Numbered from the stretch's first letter, positions 11,427-21,246 are shown. The stretch is 64,000 nucleotides of DNA from Streptococcus cristatus (GCF_003943515.1 NZ_RJPT01000001.1:281693-345692); one strand, 5' to 3'. Made by a program: numbers and translations. The notes: generated from the letters alone by a model not told the origin.

Positions 11427-11921
11427 ATGATTAATAACGTTGTACTTGTGGGACGTATGACCCGTGATGCTGAACTTCGCTATACACCGCAAAACCAAGC
11501 GGTCGCAACCTTTACTCTGGCTGTTAATCGCAACTTTAAAAATCAAAGTGGTGAGCGTGAAGCGGACTTTATCAATGTTGTTATCTGGCGTCAGCAGGCA
11601 GAAAATCTTGCTAATTGGGCCAAAAAAGGCGCTCTAATCGGAATTACTGGTCGCATCCAGACTCGTAACTACGACAATCAGCAAGGCCAGCGTGTCTATG
11701 TCACAGAAGTCGTTGCAGACAACTTCCAGCTTCTGGAAAGTCGTGCAAGCCGTGAAGGGCAACCTTCAGGTGGCTTTGGTGGCGGTGGCTTCGGTGGAAA
11801 TTCTGCACCAAGCTATGGTAATGCTGACTCATTCAACCAAGTACCGAATTTTTCTCGTGATGAAAGCCCATTCGGCAATTCAAACCCGATGGACATCTCA
11901 GACGATGATTTACCATTCTAA
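11427..11921 (+). CDS. ssb: Single-stranded DNA-binding protein
   Basis: A 164-residue SSB. The OB-fold covers residues 1-105 ([20 protein letters not shown] through VADNFQLLE), followed by a Gly/Ser/Asn-rich flexible linker and the acidic tail DDDLPF that recruits replication and repair proteins. It coats single-stranded DNA during replication, recombination and, in naturally competent streptococci, transformation. The gene lies between rpsF and rpsR as in most Firmicutes. Confidence 0.97.
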   Translation: MINNVVLVGRMTRDAELRYTPQNQAVATFTLAVNRNFKNQSGEREADFINVVIWRQQAENLANWAKKGALIGITGRIQTRNYDNQQGQRVYVTEVVADNFQLLESRASREGQPSGGFGGGGFGGNSAPSYGNADSFNQVPNFSRDESPFGNSNPMDISDDDLPF

Positions 11922-11961
11922 TAATGGACAAAACTAGAACTATAATATAAAGGAGAATAAC

Positions 11962-12201
11962 ATGGCTCAACAACGTCGTGGCGGATTCAAACGCCGTAAA
12001 AAAGTTGATTACATCGCAGCAAACAAGATTGAATATGTTGATTACAAAGATACTGAGCTTCTTAGCCGTTTCGTTTCAGAACGTGGGAAAATCCTTCCTC
12101 GTCGTGTAACAGGAACTTCAGCTAAAAACCAACGTAAAGTAACAACAGCTATCAAACGCGCTCGCGTAATGGCTTTGATGCCTTTCGTAAATGAAGACTA
12201 A
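11962..12201 (+). CDS. rpsR: 30S ribosomal protein S18
   Basis: A 79-residue S18 with the usual basic start ([17 protein letters not shown]) and the core [44 protein letters not shown] (two conserved blocks). It pairs with S6 in the platform of the small subunit. AAAGGAGAATAAC gives a strong ribosome binding site. A terminator follows directly. Confidence 0.97.
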   Translation: MAQQRRGGFKRRKKVDYIAANKIEYVDYKDTELLSRFVSERGKILPRRVTGTSAKNQRKVTTAIKRARVMALMPFVNED

Positions 12202-12205
12202 TATG

Positions 12206-12231
12206 AATCCCTGCTTCTAGCAGGGATTTTT
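12206..12231 (+). terminator. Intrinsic terminator after rpsR
   Basis: ATCCCTGC and GCAGGGAT around a 5-base loop, then T residues. Confidence 0.9.
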
Positions 12232-12237
12232 GCTGTC

Positions 12238-12266
12238 TTGATGATAGGAAGGGACAGTGCTATAAT
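12238..12266 (+). promoter_or_regulatory. Promoter of GNAT gene
   Basis: TTGATG (12238-12243), 17-base spacer, TATAAT (12261-12266). Confidence 0.65.
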
Positions 12267-12298
12267 AGGAGCAACTATCGAGATATGGGAGGCTTGCC

Positions 12299-12808
12299 AT
12301 GACAGAAGAACTAGCCATCAGAAAGATGCTTTTTGAGGATATTGAAGGCTTATCGAATGCTTTTATCCAGCAAGGCTGGCCTGGTCGGAGAGAGATTTTA
12401 AAAAACTACTTTCTGGAGCAAGAGGCGGGTGAGCGCCAAGTTTTGGTGGCGGTTGTTGGGGAATTTTTGGCTGGCTACATTACAGTCATCCCATTGGCAA
12501 AGCATGGGCCTTTTGCTAGTCTTTATACTGAGTTAACGGATTTTAATGTTTTTGAAAGTTTCCAAAAGCGAGGAATTGGCACAGCTTTATTGGACAAAGC
12601 AGAGCAAGTAGCGCAGCATTATTCAGATGTGGTCAGCTTGGGTGTTGGGCTACATAAAGGCTATGGTCCAGCACAACGACTGTATGTAGGTCGCGGTTAT
12701 ATGCCAGATGGGTCAGGAGTTTGGTTTCAAAATCAGCCACTTACGCCCTATGCTTCGTGCGAGAATAACGATGAGTTGGTGTTATACTTTTCAAAAAGAG
12801 CAAAATAA
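12299..12808 (+). CDS. GNAT family N-acetyltransferase
   Basis: A 169-residue GNAT protein that would transfer an acetyl group from acetyl-CoA to an amine. The acetyl-CoA binding motif A is FESFQKRGIGTALLDKAEQVA (residues about 84-104), and LYVGRGYMPDGSGVWF marks the C-terminal strand pair. GGGAGG precedes the ATG. It forms a single-gene unit between rpsR and the convergent DUF1129-corA operon. The substrate cannot be told from sequence. Confidence 0.85.
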   Translation: MTEELAIRKMLFEDIEGLSNAFIQQGWPGRREILKNYFLEQEAGERQVLVAVVGEFLAGYITVIPLAKHGPFASLYTELTDFNVFESFQKRGIGTALLDKAEQVAQHYSDVVSLGVGLHKGYGPAQRLYVGRGYMPDGSGVWFQNQPLTPYASCENNDELVLYFSKRAK

Positions 12809-12830
12809 AAGAGGTTGAAAACCTCTTTTT
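12807..12830. terminator. Bidirectional terminator
   Basis: AAAAGAGGTT-GAAA-ACCTCTTTT serves the GNAT gene and the convergent DUF1129 gene. Confidence 0.8.
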
Positions 12831-12839
12831 CTATGCTGC

Positions 12840-13514
12840 TTAATATTTCGCTGGTCCCATAGTCGCACTCTTGATATTGAAGCGCTTCTTGAGATAGAAA
12901 CGGAGTGCTAGGGTGATCCCTCCGATGATGGCAACGACAATGTTTGACAAATGTGGGTTGAGAGAGTCGGGCAGTAAGCTAGAACCAATGATTGAAAGGG
13001 TCCAAAGACCAATGGCTACTAGCATGATAAGGATAGATTTGAGTAGATGTGGACGCTGGCTACGGTCAGTGTCTGGTCCGTAAAAACGGTAAACGAAATG
13101 ATAGAGGGCGTAGAAAGCGAGACCGCCGACAATACTACCAAAGACAAGTGTCGTCATGCCGTAAACAGAGGGTTTAGAAGATGCCAAATTGACGATGGAA
13201 GTCAGAACGGTGAAGAAACCGAAAATGAAGAGGACGGAATCCAGCATCATCCATTTTGGATCATCATTTTGCTTGGGATGCTCGGCATCATAGCGCTCTT
13301 TGGCAGTGAGAGAAGAAGCCCAGTAAGTTGGTGCCCCATAGAGAGCACGGGCAGGGATACCCTTGGCTTGATTTTCTAAAATGTTTGGAATAATTTCCTC
13401 CAAGATTGCCTTCACTTCTTCATCGGATTTGCCATCTTTGAGGAGTTGGTGAGTGGCGATGTGGAGAAATTCCTTATTTTTCTTGGTTAGTTTGTCTGAT
13501 ACTACTTGTGACAT
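12840..13514 (-). CDS. DUF1129 family membrane protein
   Basis: A 224-residue protein. The N-terminal third is soluble and charged (KLTKKNKEFLHIATHQLLKD, with the EEIIPNILENQAKG region); about four membrane segments follow from residue 95 to the end (for example SVLFIFGFFTVLTSIVNLA and SILIMLVAIGLWTLSIIGS). This matches the DUF1129 family, whose function is unknown. It lies 18 bases downstream of the corA-type transporter gene in a probable two-gene operon, an arrangement seen in other streptococci next to uvrA, and hints at a link to ion transport. Confidence 0.8.
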   Translation of the reverse strand: MSQVVSDKLTKKNKEFLHIATHQLLKDGKSDEEVKAILEEIIPNILENQAKGIPARALYGAPTYWASSLTAKERYDAEHPKQNDDPKWMMLDSVLFIFGFFTVLTSIVNLASSKPSVYGMTTLVFGSIVGGLAFYALYHFVYRFYGPDTDRSQRPHLLKSILIMLVAIGLWTLSIIGSSLLPDSLNPHLSNIVVAIIGGITLALRFYLKKRFNIKSATMGPAKY

Positions 13515-13532
13515 AAGCGTCCTTTCTGGTGG

Positions 13533-14477
13533 TTAGAATAATTTTTTATGGAAGAGGTAGAGGGTTAGAGAGCCGCTCAGAGCAAAGGCGATAAACATGA
13601 TAATCCAGAAGGCATGGGGCTCGCCGTTTAGAGGCAGTTCATTATCTTTGAAGTTCATCCCATAGGCTGAGAAGAGCATGGTCGGGATGGACATAACAAC
13701 GGTTACCAGAGCCAGTGTCTTCATGACATTGTTCTGGTTGTTGGAAATAATGGACGCAAAAGTATCTGTCATGCTGTGGAGGATGTTTCCATAAATATCA
13801 GCCATCTCAATGGCCTGCTGGGTCTCAATCAGGGTATCTTCCAGCAAGTCCTCATCTTCCAGATATTTTTTGATATTGCTGGTAGCGCTGGTCAATTTTT
13901 TGATCACACGCTCGTTGGTTTTAAGGGAGGCCTTGAAATAGACGATGGTCTTTTCTAGCTCCATGAGCTCAATCAGTTCTTCATTTCGAGTCGACTGGTG
14001 CAGTTGGCTTTCAATCTGCTCACTCTTGCGGTCAATGGAACGCAGGGCTGTCAGATATAGTTCGGCATTGCGGTAGAGAATCTGAAAGATAAAACGTGAC
14101 CGCATGAAGGTGTAAAAGTTGCGCAGTTGTCGATTGATGAAAATATCGAGCAGGGGCAATTTTTCCAAGCAGGTCGTGATAATCGCTTCTTCCGTGATGA
14201 TAATACCAAGCGGGATAGTAACATAGTAAGTCTGATTATTCCGCTCCTCAGTGATGGGTACGTCTACGATGATCAGTGTGTACTCATCCTCAATGGTGAC
14301 ACGAGACATTTCTTCGGCATCGAGTGGTGCTCGTAGGTCAGCTATGTCAATGCCAAAGGCGTTTGCGATTTCTAAAGATTCGTTCTGGGAAGGATTGACC
14401 ATATTGATCCAAGTTCCCGATTCAAGTGTATCAATCTCCTTGAACTCGGTTGTTGTTGATAAAAATACTTGCTTCAT
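13533..14477 (-). CDS. corA: CorA family magnesium transporter
   Basis: A 314-residue CorA-type divalent cation channel. The long soluble N-terminal domain is followed by a coiled-coil region (about residues 140-240) and two C-terminal membrane segments. The selectivity motif GMN is present in SAYGMNFKDNELP between them. It would form a pentamer importing Mg2+ (possibly Co2+/Ni2+). The ATG follows AGGAGG. It is divergent from uvrA with a 113-base shared promoter region, and is the first gene of the operon with the DUF1129 protein. Confidence 0.93.
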   Translation of the reverse strand: MKQVFLSTTTEFKEIDTLESGTWINMVNPSQNESLEIANAFGIDIADLRAPLDAEEMSRVTIEDEYTLIIVDVPITEERNNQTYYVTIPLGIIITEEAIITTCLEKLPLLDIFINRQLRNFYTFMRSRFIFQILYRNAELYLTALRSIDRKSEQIESQLHQSTRNEELIELMELEKTIVYFKASLKTNERVIKKLTSATSNIKKYLEDEDLLEDTLIETQQAIEMADIYGNILHSMTDTFASIISNNQNNVMKTLALVTVVMSIPTMLFSAYGMNFKDNELPLNGEPHAFWIIMFIAFALSGSLTLYLFHKKLF

Positions 14478-14511
14478 ATCTCCTCCTAGAATCGTTTATA
14501 AGCACCGTCTT

Positions 14512-14542
14512 ATTATACTACAAATTCTAGTCTTTTGGGCAA
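14512..14542 (-). promoter_or_regulatory. Promoter of corA operon
   Basis: On the minus strand TTGCCC (14542-14537), 19-base spacer, TATAAT (14517-14512). Confidence 0.5.
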
Positions 14543-14559
14543 AAGTTTGCAGAAAAATT

Positions 14560-14568
14560 TGCTATAAT
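14560..14568 (+). promoter_or_regulatory. Extended -10 promoter of uvrA
   Basis: TGCTATAAT is an extended -10 element, 22 bases before the GTG start. No good -35 is visible. Confidence 0.55.
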
Positions 14569-14590
14569 AGAAGAAGTTTAAAGGTAAAGT

Positions 14591-17425
14591 GTGGAAGAGA
14601 TGCAAGATAAAATTGTGATTCATGGAGCGCGAGCTCATAATTTAAAAAATATTGATGTGGAAATTCCGCGGGACAAGCTGGTCGTGGTAACAGGTCTGTC
14701 CGGTTCGGGCAAGTCCAGTCTGGCTTTTGACACCCTTTATGCAGAAGGGCAGCGCCGCTATGTGGAGAGTCTATCGGCTTATGCTCGGCAGTTTTTGGGC
14801 AATATGGAAAAGCCGGATGTGGACTCGATTGATGGTCTCAGCCCAGCTATTTCCATCGACCAGAAGACGACCAGTAAAAATCCCCGTTCAACAGTTGGAA
14901 CAGCCACCGAAATCAATGACTACCTGCGCCTGCTCTATGCCCGTGTTGGAACGCCCTACTGTGTCAATGGACATGGAGCTATTAAGGCTTCGTCTGTTGA
15001 GCAGATTGTCGACAAGGTTTTAGAATTGCCCGAGCGTCAGCGACTGCAGATTTTGGCGCCGGTCATCCGCAAGAAAAAGGGCCAGCATAAGACCGTTTTT
15101 GATAAGATTCAGAAAGACGGTTATGTCCGGGTGCGCGTGGATGGCGATGTCTACGATGTAACAGAAGTGCCAGAGCTTTCTAAGAGCAAGCAGCATGATA
15201 TTGAAGTCGTGGTGGATAGAATTGTCATCAAGGAAGGGGTGCGCAGCCGTCTCTTTGACTCGGTCGAAGCAGCTCTGCGGATTGCTGAGGGCTATGTGGT
15301 GATTGACACTATGGATGGTCAAGAGCTGCTCTTTTCTGAGCACTATGCCTGTCCAGTTTGTGGCTTTACAGTGCCAGAGTTAGAGCCACGCCTCTTTTCT
15401 TTCAATGCGCCTTTTGGCTCCTGTCCGGACTGTGATGGTCTGGGGGTTAAGCTGGAGGTAGATCTAGATGTGGTCGTGCCAGATTCTAGCAAGACTTTGC
15501 GCGAAGGAGCGCTAGCGCCTTGGAATCCTATCTCATCTAACTACTATCCGCAGATGCTGGAGCAAGCGATGGCAGCCTTTGGCATTGATATGGATAAGCC
15601 TTTTGAGGATCTGACGGAGGAAGAAAAGCAGCTGATTTTCTTTGGCTCAGATGGACGGGAGTTCCATTTCCACTATGAAAATGAATTTGGCGGTGTGCGA
15701 GATATTGACATTCCTTTTGAGGGGGTTGTCACTAATATCAACCGTCGCTACCATGAAACCAATAGTGATTTTACTCGGACGCAGATGCGGGCTTATATGA
15801 ATGAGCTGACTTGTGCGGCTTGTCAGGGCTATCGACTCAGTCCTCAGGCTCTTTCTGTCAAGGTTGGCGGCGAAGATGGCTTGCACATCGGTGAGATTTC
15901 AGATTTGTCGATTGCTGATCATTTGCTTCAGTTGGACAAGCTTAGCTTGACTGACAATGAAGCTACGATTGCGCGGCCTATTCTCAAAGAAATTCATGAC
16001 CGTCTGACCTTCCTCAATAACGTTGGCCTCAATTACCTGACTTTGTCTCGCTCGGCTGGGACTCTATCAGGAGGTGAGAGTCAGCGGATTCGCTTGGCGA
16101 CTCAGATCGGTTCCAATCTAAGTGGCGTTCTCTATATCCTGGACGAGCCCTCTATTGGCTTGCACCAGCGTGACAATGACCGCCTGATTGCCAGCCTCAA
16201 GAAGATGCGCGACCTGGGAAATACCCTTATCGTGGTTGAGCACGATGAGGACACCATGCGGGAAGCTGACTGGCTGATTGATGTGGGACCAGGAGCCGGT
16301 GTTTTCGGTGGTGAAATCGTCGCAGCCGGTACTCCTGCACAAGTGGCCAAGAGCAAGAAATCCATCACAGGCCAATACCTGTCAGGTAAGCGCGAGATCC
16401 CAGTACCATTGGAACGCCGTGTAGGCAATGGCCGCTTTATTGAAGTGACAGGGGCTCAGGAAAATAACTTGCAGAATATCACGGCCAGATTCCCCTTGGG
16501 CAAATTTATCGCTGTGACAGGAGTTTCTGGATCCGGCAAGTCAACGCTGGTCAACTCTATCCTTAAAAAGGCTATCGCTCAAAAACTCAACCGTAATTCT
16601 GCCAAGCCTGGTAAGTTCAAGAAAATCAGCGGCATTGAGCATGTGGATCGACTGATTGATATTGACCAAAGTCCGATTGGCCGGACACCGCGCTCTAATC
16701 CGGCTACCTATACTGGAGTTTTTGACGATATTCGCGATCTGTTTGCTAAGACCAATGAAGCCAAGATTCGTGGCTACAAGAAGGGACGTTTCAGCTTTAA
16801 TGTCAAGGGCGGCCGCTGTGAGGCCTGCTCGGGTGATGGGATTATCAAGATTGAGATGCACTTCCTGCCTGACGTCTATGTAGCCTGCGAGGTCTGCCAC
16901 GGTACCCGCTATAATAGCGAGACTCTAGAAGTTCACTACAAGGAGAAGAATATCGCTCAGGTTCTGGACATGACGGTCAATGATGCGGTGGAATTCTTCC
17001 AGCATATTCCCAAGATTGCCCGCAAACTCCAGACCATCAAGGATGTGGGACTAGGCTATGTGACTCTGGGGCAGCCAGCCACAACCTTGTCAGGTGGTGA
17101 AGCTCAGCGGATGAAGCTGGCCAGCGAACTTCACAAGCGCTCGACTGGTAAGTCCTTCTATATCTTGGATGAGCCGACCACGGGTCTGCATTCTGAAGAC
17201 ATTGCCAAGCTCCTTCATGTGCTATCTCGCTTCGTGGACGATGGCAATACGGTCCTCGTCATCGAGCACAATCTGGATGTTATCAAGACAGCTGACCATA
17301 TCATCGACCTAGGCCCAGAAGGCGGTGTCGGTGGTGGAACGATTATTGCGACAGGAACACCAGAAGAAGTCGCAGCCAACCCAGCCAGCTATACCGGTCA
17401 GTATTTGAAAGGTAAGCTGAAATAA
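14591..17425 (+). CDS. uvrA: Excinuclease ABC subunit A
   Basis: A 944-residue UvrA, the damage-scanning ATPase of nucleotide excision repair. Two ABC ATPase modules are visible with Walker [11 protein letters not shown] and [10 protein letters not shown], and signature motifs [12 protein letters not shown] and [12 protein letters not shown]. Zinc modules appear as CPVCG...CPDC and CEACSGDG...CEVCHG. The GTG at 14591 fits AAAGG six bases upstream. An ATG three codons later gives the annotated start [15 protein letters not shown] used in relatives, but its ribosome binding site would be poorly spaced. A strong terminator follows. Confidence 0.97.
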   Translation: MEEMQDKIVIHGARAHNLKNIDVEIPRDKLVVVTGLSGSGKSSLAFDTLYAEGQRRYVESLSAYARQFLGNMEKPDVDSIDGLSPAISIDQKTTSKNPRSTVGTATEINDYLRLLYARVGTPYCVNGHGAIKASSVEQIVDKVLELPERQRLQILAPVIRKKKGQHKTVFDKIQKDGYVRVRVDGDVYDVTEVPELSKSKQHDIEVVVDRIVIKEGVRSRLFDSVEAALRIAEGYVVIDTMDGQELLFSEHYACPVCGFTVPELEPRLFSFNAPFGSCPDCDGLGVKLEVDLDVVVPDSSKTLREGALAPWNPISSNYYPQMLEQAMAAFGIDMDKPFEDLTEEEKQLIFFGSDGREFHFHYENEFGGVRDIDIPFEGVVTNINRRYHETNSDFTRTQMRAYMNELTCAACQGYRLSPQALSVKVGGEDGLHIGEISDLSIADHLLQLDKLSLTDNEATIARPILKEIHDRLTFLNNVGLNYLTLSRSAGTLSGGESQRIRLATQIGSNLSGVLYILDEPSIGLHQRDNDRLIASLKKMRDLGNTLIVVEHDEDTMREADWLIDVGPGAGVFGGEIVAAGTPAQVAKSKKSITGQYLSGKREIPVPLERRVGNGRFIEVTGAQENNLQNITARFPLGKFIAVTGVSGSGKSTLVNSILKKAIAQKLNRNSAKPGKFKKISGIEHVDRLIDIDQSPIGRTPRSNPATYTGVFDDIRDLFAKTNEAKIRGYKKGRFSFNVKGGRCEACSGDGIIKIEMHFLPDVYVACEVCHGTRYNSETLEVHYKEKNIAQVLDMTVNDAVEFFQHIPKIARKLQTIKDVGLGYVTLGQPATTLSGGEAQRMKLASELHKRSTGKSFYILDEPTTGLHSEDIAKLLHVLSRFVDDGNTVLVIEHNLDVIKTADHIIDLGPEGGVGGGTIIATGTPEEVAANPASYTGQYLKGKLK

Positions 17426-17447
17426 GATTTTTATTGTTCTAAAACAC

Positions 17448-17482
17448 AAATCCCTCACTAGGCTAGCCTAATGAGGGATTTT
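17448..17482. terminator. Terminator between uvrA and usp
   Basis: AAATCCCTCA (17448-17457) pairs with TGAGGGATTT, with an inner TAGGC/GCCTA stem, and is followed by TTTAATTT. It can work in both directions. Confidence 0.85.
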
Positions 17483-17539
17483 AATTTACAGTTATGAGGG
17501 AAGTAGGGCACAGCTATCGCAGCTGCCTACTAGATACTT

Positions 17540-17995
17540 TTAGAATGTTTTCTCTTTGTCACGAACGACTAGTAAGTCCACTTTCGCGTGGCGAAGGATA
17601 TATTCGGATGATGAGCCGACTAGGAGGCGTTCAAAGGCATTGAGACCAGTAGCCCCGACCATAATCAAATCAACCTTGTGTTCGTCAGGAATGTCAGTTG
17701 ACAGGAGGGTTTTGGGATTGCCCAGTTCAATGACGATATCAACGTATTTGATCCCGGCTTTTTGCGCTTTTTCCTTGTATTCTGTCATCAACTTTTGTGC
17801 CTCTTCTTGGAGGTCTTCGTAGACCTCAGCGTCAAAGGTTGAGACGCTTTGGAGAGCCCGTGTATCAATCACGTGAGCAATTGTCAAGCGAGAAGCATTT
17901 CTCAGTGCTACATTAACACCTTTTTCAAAAGCGAGTTCTGCTTCGCGAGAGCCGTCAACAGCGACCATGATATTTTCATATTTTTGTTGAGTCAT
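17540..17995 (-). CDS. Universal stress protein (UspA family)
   Basis: A 151-residue single-domain UspA protein. The start NIMVAVDGSREAELAFEKGV and the nucleotide loop GATGLNAFERLLVGSSSEYIL (G-2x-G-9x-G-S) indicate the ATP-binding subfamily. The protein is cytoplasmic and probably dimeric. It is a single gene on the minus strand, convergent with uvrA and divergent from the aminotransferase gene. AGATGGAGGTAGCTTT gives the ribosome binding site. The stress it responds to is not evident. Confidence 0.9.
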   Translation of the reverse strand: MTQQKYENIMVAVDGSREAELAFEKGVNVALRNASRLTIAHVIDTRALQSVSTFDAEVYEDLQEEAQKLMTEYKEKAQKAGIKYVDIVIELGNPKTLLSTDIPDEHKVDLIMVGATGLNAFERLLVGSSSEYILRHAKVDLLVVRDKEKTF

Positions 17996-18053
17996 AAAGC
18001 TACCTCCATCTTTTGTCGAATACTAGATTCGAGTTTCTTATATCTTCACTTAT

Positions 18054-18082
18054 ATTGTAAACCTTTTCAGAAAAAAAGTAAA
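18054..18082 (-). promoter_or_regulatory. Promoter of usp gene
   Basis: On the minus strand TTTACT (18082-18077), 17-base spacer, TACAAT (18059-18054). Confidence 0.5.
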
Positions 18083-18191
18083 GCTGCAAATGAAATTCAG
18101 AAATCAAGTGAAATTATTGTGATGGATACGTGTATTTTCCTAAGTTATAAGGTATATTTCAATTCAAACAAGCTTTCCCAAATTCTTCCTG

Positions 18192-18220
18192 ATTGTCAAT
18201 CTTTTTTTCTGGTGGTATAA
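18192..18220 (+). promoter_or_regulatory. Promoter of aminotransferase gene
   Basis: TTGTCA (18192-18197), 17-base spacer, TATAAT (18215-18220) with an extended TG. This is a near-consensus promoter. Confidence 0.8.
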
Positions 18221-18252
18221 TAAAATCATTCAGATGAATTGAGGAAAATAGG

Positions 18253-19467
18253 ATGAAAGAATTTAATAAGTCCAGCAAACTGGAGCATGTAGCCTATGAT
18301 ATTCGTGGACCGGTGTTGGATGAAGCGATGCGGATGCGGGCCAACGGAGAAAAAATCCTCCGCTTGAACACGGGAAATCCAGCTGAATTTGGCTTTACCG
18401 CTCCAGACGAGGTCATTCATGATTTGATTATGAATGCGCGTGATAGTGAGGGGTACTCTGATTCTAAGGGGATTTTCTCAGCCCGTAAGGCCATTATGCA
18501 GTATTGCCAGCTCAGAAATTTCCCTAATGTTGATATCGATGATATTTATCTTGGAAATGGAGTCAGCGAGCTGATTGTTATGTCTATGCAGGGACTCTTG
18601 GATGATGGAGATGAGGTCTTAGTACCGATGCCGGATTATCCGCTCTGGACGGCTGCAGTTAGTCTGGCTGGTGGGAATGCGGTTCATTATATCTGTGATG
18701 AGCAGGCAGAATGGTATCCAGATATTGACGATATCAAGTCAAAAATCACCTCTAATACTAAGGCTATCATTATCATCAATCCTAACAATCCAACGGGGGC
18801 ACTTTATCCTAAGGAACTTTTGCTAGAAATTGTGGAAATTGCTCGCCAGAACAATCTTATCATCTTTGCGGATGAAATTTATGACCGCATGGTGATGGAT
18901 GGGTATGTGCATACGCCTGTAGCTAGTCTGGCTCCTGATGTTTTCTGTGTCAGCATGAATGGCCTGTCAAAATCCCACCGTATCGCTGGCTTCCGAGTTG
19001 GCTGGATGGTACTATCTGGTCCTAAGCGGCACGTCAAAGGCTATATCGAAGGCCTCAATATGCTGTCTAATATGCGCCTTTGCTCCAACGTCTTGGCCCA
19101 GCAGGTTGTGCAAACATCGCTTGGAGGTCACCAGTCGGTGGATGAATTGCTTTTGCCAGGTGGCCGTATCTATGAACAAAGAAACTTCATTTACAATGCC
19201 ATTCAAGATATTCCAGGTTTGTCTGCAGTCAAACCTAAGGCGGGTCTTTACATCTTCCCGAAAATTGATCGAGAAATGTACCGTATCGATGATGATGAGC
19301 AGTTTGTCTTGGATTTCCTCAAGCAGGAAAAAGTCCTTCTTGTCCATGGTCGAGGCTTTAACTGGAAGGACCCAGATCATTTCCGAATCGTTTATTTGCC
19401 TCGGGTAGATGAGCTAGCTCAGATCCAAGAAAAAATGACGCGCTTCCTGCGCCAATACCGCAGATAA
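18253..19467 (+). CDS. alaT: Class I/II aminotransferase, AlaT type
   Basis: A 404-residue PLP-dependent fold-type I aminotransferase. It shows INPNNPTGALYP (Asn that contacts PLP), FADEIYDRM (Asp-Tyr pair) and the Schiff-base lysine in GLSKSHRIAGFRVGWM. The N-terminus FNKSSKLEHVAYDIRGPVLDEA is of the AlaT branch, which makes alanine from pyruvate and glutamate and can also act on valine. It lies directly before codY, as in other streptococci, linking it to amino acid and pyruvate balance. It has its own strong promoter and terminator. Confidence 0.9.
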   Translation: MKEFNKSSKLEHVAYDIRGPVLDEAMRMRANGEKILRLNTGNPAEFGFTAPDEVIHDLIMNARDSEGYSDSKGIFSARKAIMQYCQLRNFPNVDIDDIYLGNGVSELIVMSMQGLLDDGDEVLVPMPDYPLWTAAVSLAGGNAVHYICDEQAEWYPDIDDIKSKITSNTKAIIIINPNNPTGALYPKELLLEIVEIARQNNLIIFADEIYDRMVMDGYVHTPVASLAPDVFCVSMNGLSKSHRIAGFRVGWMVLSGPKRHVKGYIEGLNMLSNMRLCSNVLAQQVVQTSLGGHQSVDELLLPGGRIYEQRNFIYNAIQDIPGLSAVKPKAGLYIFPKIDREMYRIDDDEQFVLDFLKQEKVLLVHGRGFNWKDPDHFRIVYLPRVDELAQIQEKMTRFLRQYRR

Positions 19468-19485
19468 GCATAAAATACAAGTCAT

Positions 19486-19534
19486 AAACCGTTTAAAACA
19501 AATTCGTCTTAGAATTGTTTTAAATGGTTTTTTT
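19486..19534 (+). terminator. Intrinsic terminator after alaT
   Basis: A long inverted repeat AAACCGTTTAAAACAA/TTGTTTTAAATGGTTT, with TTC/GAA nearer the loop, ends in a run of Ts. Confidence 0.9.
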
Positions 19535-19607
19535 GATGGAGTGATTTTTTTCGCAATCGCCAAATTCTGAATCTTTCAGAATTGTAGCGAATTTTTTTTC
19601 AATACAC

Positions 19608-19622
19608 AATTTTCAGATAATT
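19608..19622. promoter_or_regulatory. CodY box at the codY promoter
   Basis: AATTTTCAGATAATT differs from the CodY consensus AATTTTCWGAAAATT at one base. It ends one base before the -35 hexamer of codY, so CodY bound here would block its own transcription. Autoregulation is known for several streptococcal CodY proteins. Confidence 0.75.
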
Positions 19623-19623
19623 A

Positions 19624-19652
19624 TTGAAAATTTCAGTCGATTATGGTACAAT
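19624..19652 (+). promoter_or_regulatory. Promoter of codY
   Basis: TTGAAA (19624-19629), 17-base spacer, TACAAT (19647-19652). Confidence 0.75.
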
Positions 19653-19679
19653 CAAGGAGACTAAATACGAGGTAAATCT

Positions 19680-20468
19680 ATGGCAAAACTATTAGAAAAA
19701 ACAAGGAAGATTACTTCTATCTTGAAACGTTCAGAAGAGCAACTTCAGGAGGAACTTCCTTACAATGCGATCACTCGCCAGCTTGCTGATATTATTCATT
19801 GCAATGCCTGTATCATCAACAGCAAGGGCCGTCTCTTGGGCTATTTCATGCGCTACAAGACAAATAATGATCGTGTAGAAGCTTTTTTCCAAGACAAGAC
19901 TTTCCCCAAAGAATATGTCCAAGAAGCAAACATGGTGTATGAGACAGAGGCCAATCTGCCTGTAACTCACGATTTGACGATTTTCCCAGTGGAAACCAAG
20001 GATGAATTTCCAGATGGTTTGACTACTATCGCACCGATTCATGTTTCAGGAATTCGCTTGGGCTCGCTGATTATCTGGCGCAATGATAAAGAATTTTTGG
20101 ATGACGATTTGATTTTGGTCGAGATTGCCAGCACAGTGGTTGGTATCCAGCTGCTTAACTTCCAGCGGGAAGAGGATGAGAAAAATATCCGCCGCCGGAC
20201 GGCAGTGACCATGGCGGTTAATACCCTATCTTACTCAGAGCTGAGAGCTGTTTCAGCTATTCTGGGTGAGCTCAATGGCAATGAAGGTCAACTGACGGCT
20301 TCTGTCATTGCTGACCGCATCGGGATTACCCGTTCAGTGATTGTCAATGCTCTGCGCAAACTGGAAAGCGCTGGGATTATTGAAAGCCGCTCGCTGGGAA
20401 TGAAAGGGACTTATCTGAAAGTGCTGATCCCAGATGTTTTTGAGGAAATTAAAAAGAGGGACTACTAA
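19680..20468 (+). CDS. codY: GTP-sensing/branched-chain amino acid repressor CodY
   Basis: A 262-residue global regulator. The N-terminal GAF domain (start [21 protein letters not shown]) binds isoleucine/valine; streptococcal CodY responds to amino acids rather than GTP. The C-terminal winged helix-turn-helix is [21 protein letters not shown], followed by [21 protein letters not shown]. It represses nitrogen and amino acid genes when amino acids are plentiful. A near-consensus CodY box overlaps its promoter region. It is coupled to the following hydrolase gene through a TAATG overlap. Confidence 0.97.
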   Translation: MAKLLEKTRKITSILKRSEEQLQEELPYNAITRQLADIIHCNACIINSKGRLLGYFMRYKTNNDRVEAFFQDKTFPKEYVQEANMVYETEANLPVTHDLTIFPVETKDEFPDGLTTIAPIHVSGIRLGSLIIWRNDKEFLDDDLILVEIASTVVGIQLLNFQREEDEKNIRRRTAVTMAVNTLSYSELRAVSAILGELNGNEGQLTASVIADRIGITRSVIVNALRKLESAGIIESRSLGMKGTYLKVLIPDVFEEIKKRDY

Positions 20469-21025
20469 TGGCTAAAGCACTGATTTCCATTGATTATACA
20501 GTTGATTTTGTTGCAGATGAGGGTAAGTTAACAGCAGGAGCGCCTGCTCAGGCGATTTCTGAAGCTATTGCTCAAGTGACCGAGGCGGCTTTTGATCGAG
20601 GGGACTATGTCTTCTTTACTATTGATGCCCATGATGAAAATGACGCCTTTCACCCAGAAAGCAAGCTTTTTCCGCCCCACAATATCAAGGGAACGAGCGG
20701 GCGCAATCTTTACGGGCCTTTGGCTAATTTTTATGAGAAGCATCAAGCAGACTCTCGGGTCTTTTGGATGGATAAGCGTCATTATTCTGCTTTTTCTGGC
20801 ACGGATTTAGATATCCGCCTGCGGGAAAGAAAGGTAGATACGGTCATTTTGACTGGAGTCTTGACGGATATTTGCGTCCTGCATACGGCGATCGATGCCT
20901 ATAATCTTGGTTATCAGATTCAAGTGGTAGAGCCAGCTGTGGCTTCTCTGTCAGAGGAAAATCACAAATTTGCCTTAAACCACTTGCAAAATGTCCTAGG
21001 TTCGACTATAATAAATACAATTTAA
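20468..21025 (+). CDS. pncA: Isochorismatase-family cysteine hydrolase, probable nicotinamidase
   Basis: A 185-residue member of the isochorismatase-like hydrolases. The catalytic triad can be read as Asp in SIDYTVDF near the start, Lys in the KGTSG/MDKRHYS region and Cys in LTGVLTDICVLHTAIDAYNLGY. The family includes nicotinamidases, which turn nicotinamide into nicotinate for NAD salvage. The start codon overlaps the stop of codY by one base, so the two are co-translated. The promoter for aspS lies inside its 3' end. The substrate is inferred from similarity. Confidence 0.85.
   Translation: MAKALISIDYTVDFVADEGKLTAGAPAQAISEAIAQVTEAAFDRGDYVFFTIDAHDENDAFHPESKLFPPHNIKGTSGRNLYGPLANFYEKHQADSRVFWMDKRHYSAFSGTDLDIRLRERKVDTVILTGVLTDICVLHTAIDAYNLGYQIQVVEPAVASLSEENHKFALNHLQNVLGSTIINTI
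20984..21012 (+). promoter_or_regulatory. Promoter of aspS T-box transcript
   Basis: TTGCAA (20984-20989), 17-base spacer, consensus TATAAT (21007-21012), lying inside the 3' end of the hydrolase gene. Transcription would begin near 21019, just before the stop codon. Confidence 0.75.
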
Positions 21026-21029
21026 GAGT

Positions 21030-21246
21030 AAAAGAGAAGCAGAGTAGGCTTGCTGACTTGCACAGAGAGTGCTGATAGCTGAGAGCAGCACCAAGAAAGC
21101 AAAAACCGAAGAACATGTTTCGTAATCTTTTGTGTGATCAAGCACAAACGCCGCTCACGTTACGAGCGCAGAGGCTGCCTTTTAAGGCGGCGAATAACAG
21201 TGGTACCACGGCTTTCGTCTGTTTTAGAGACGGAGGCCCTTTTCTT
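21030..21246 (+). promoter_or_regulatory. T-box riboswitch leader of aspS
   Basis: Contains the T-box sequence AACAGTGGTACCACG (21196-21210), which pairs with the uncharged tRNA acceptor end, followed by a terminator (GGC..CGTCT/AGACGGAGGCC then TTTTCTTTT, 21210-21249). Upstream is a Stem I region with GTGCTG/CAGCAC (21070-21092). The likely specifier bulge GAAGAACAT (21108-21116) lies between GG..CC and GAAGC..GTTTC helices. The best codon there is AAC (Asn) at 21112-21114, and no GAC is present in the bulge. Uncharged tRNA would promote antitermination of aspS. Confidence 0.85.

Noticed and set aside
19570-19590. A further CodY-like site upstream of codY (ATCTTTCAGAATTG)
   Set aside because: Four to five mismatches to the consensus, too weak compared with the site at 19608.
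21050-21060. GAC within the 5' part of the aspS T-box (CTGACTTGC)
   Set aside because: It lies on the 5' side of Stem I, not in the specifier bulge, so it is unlikely to be the codon that reads the tRNA.
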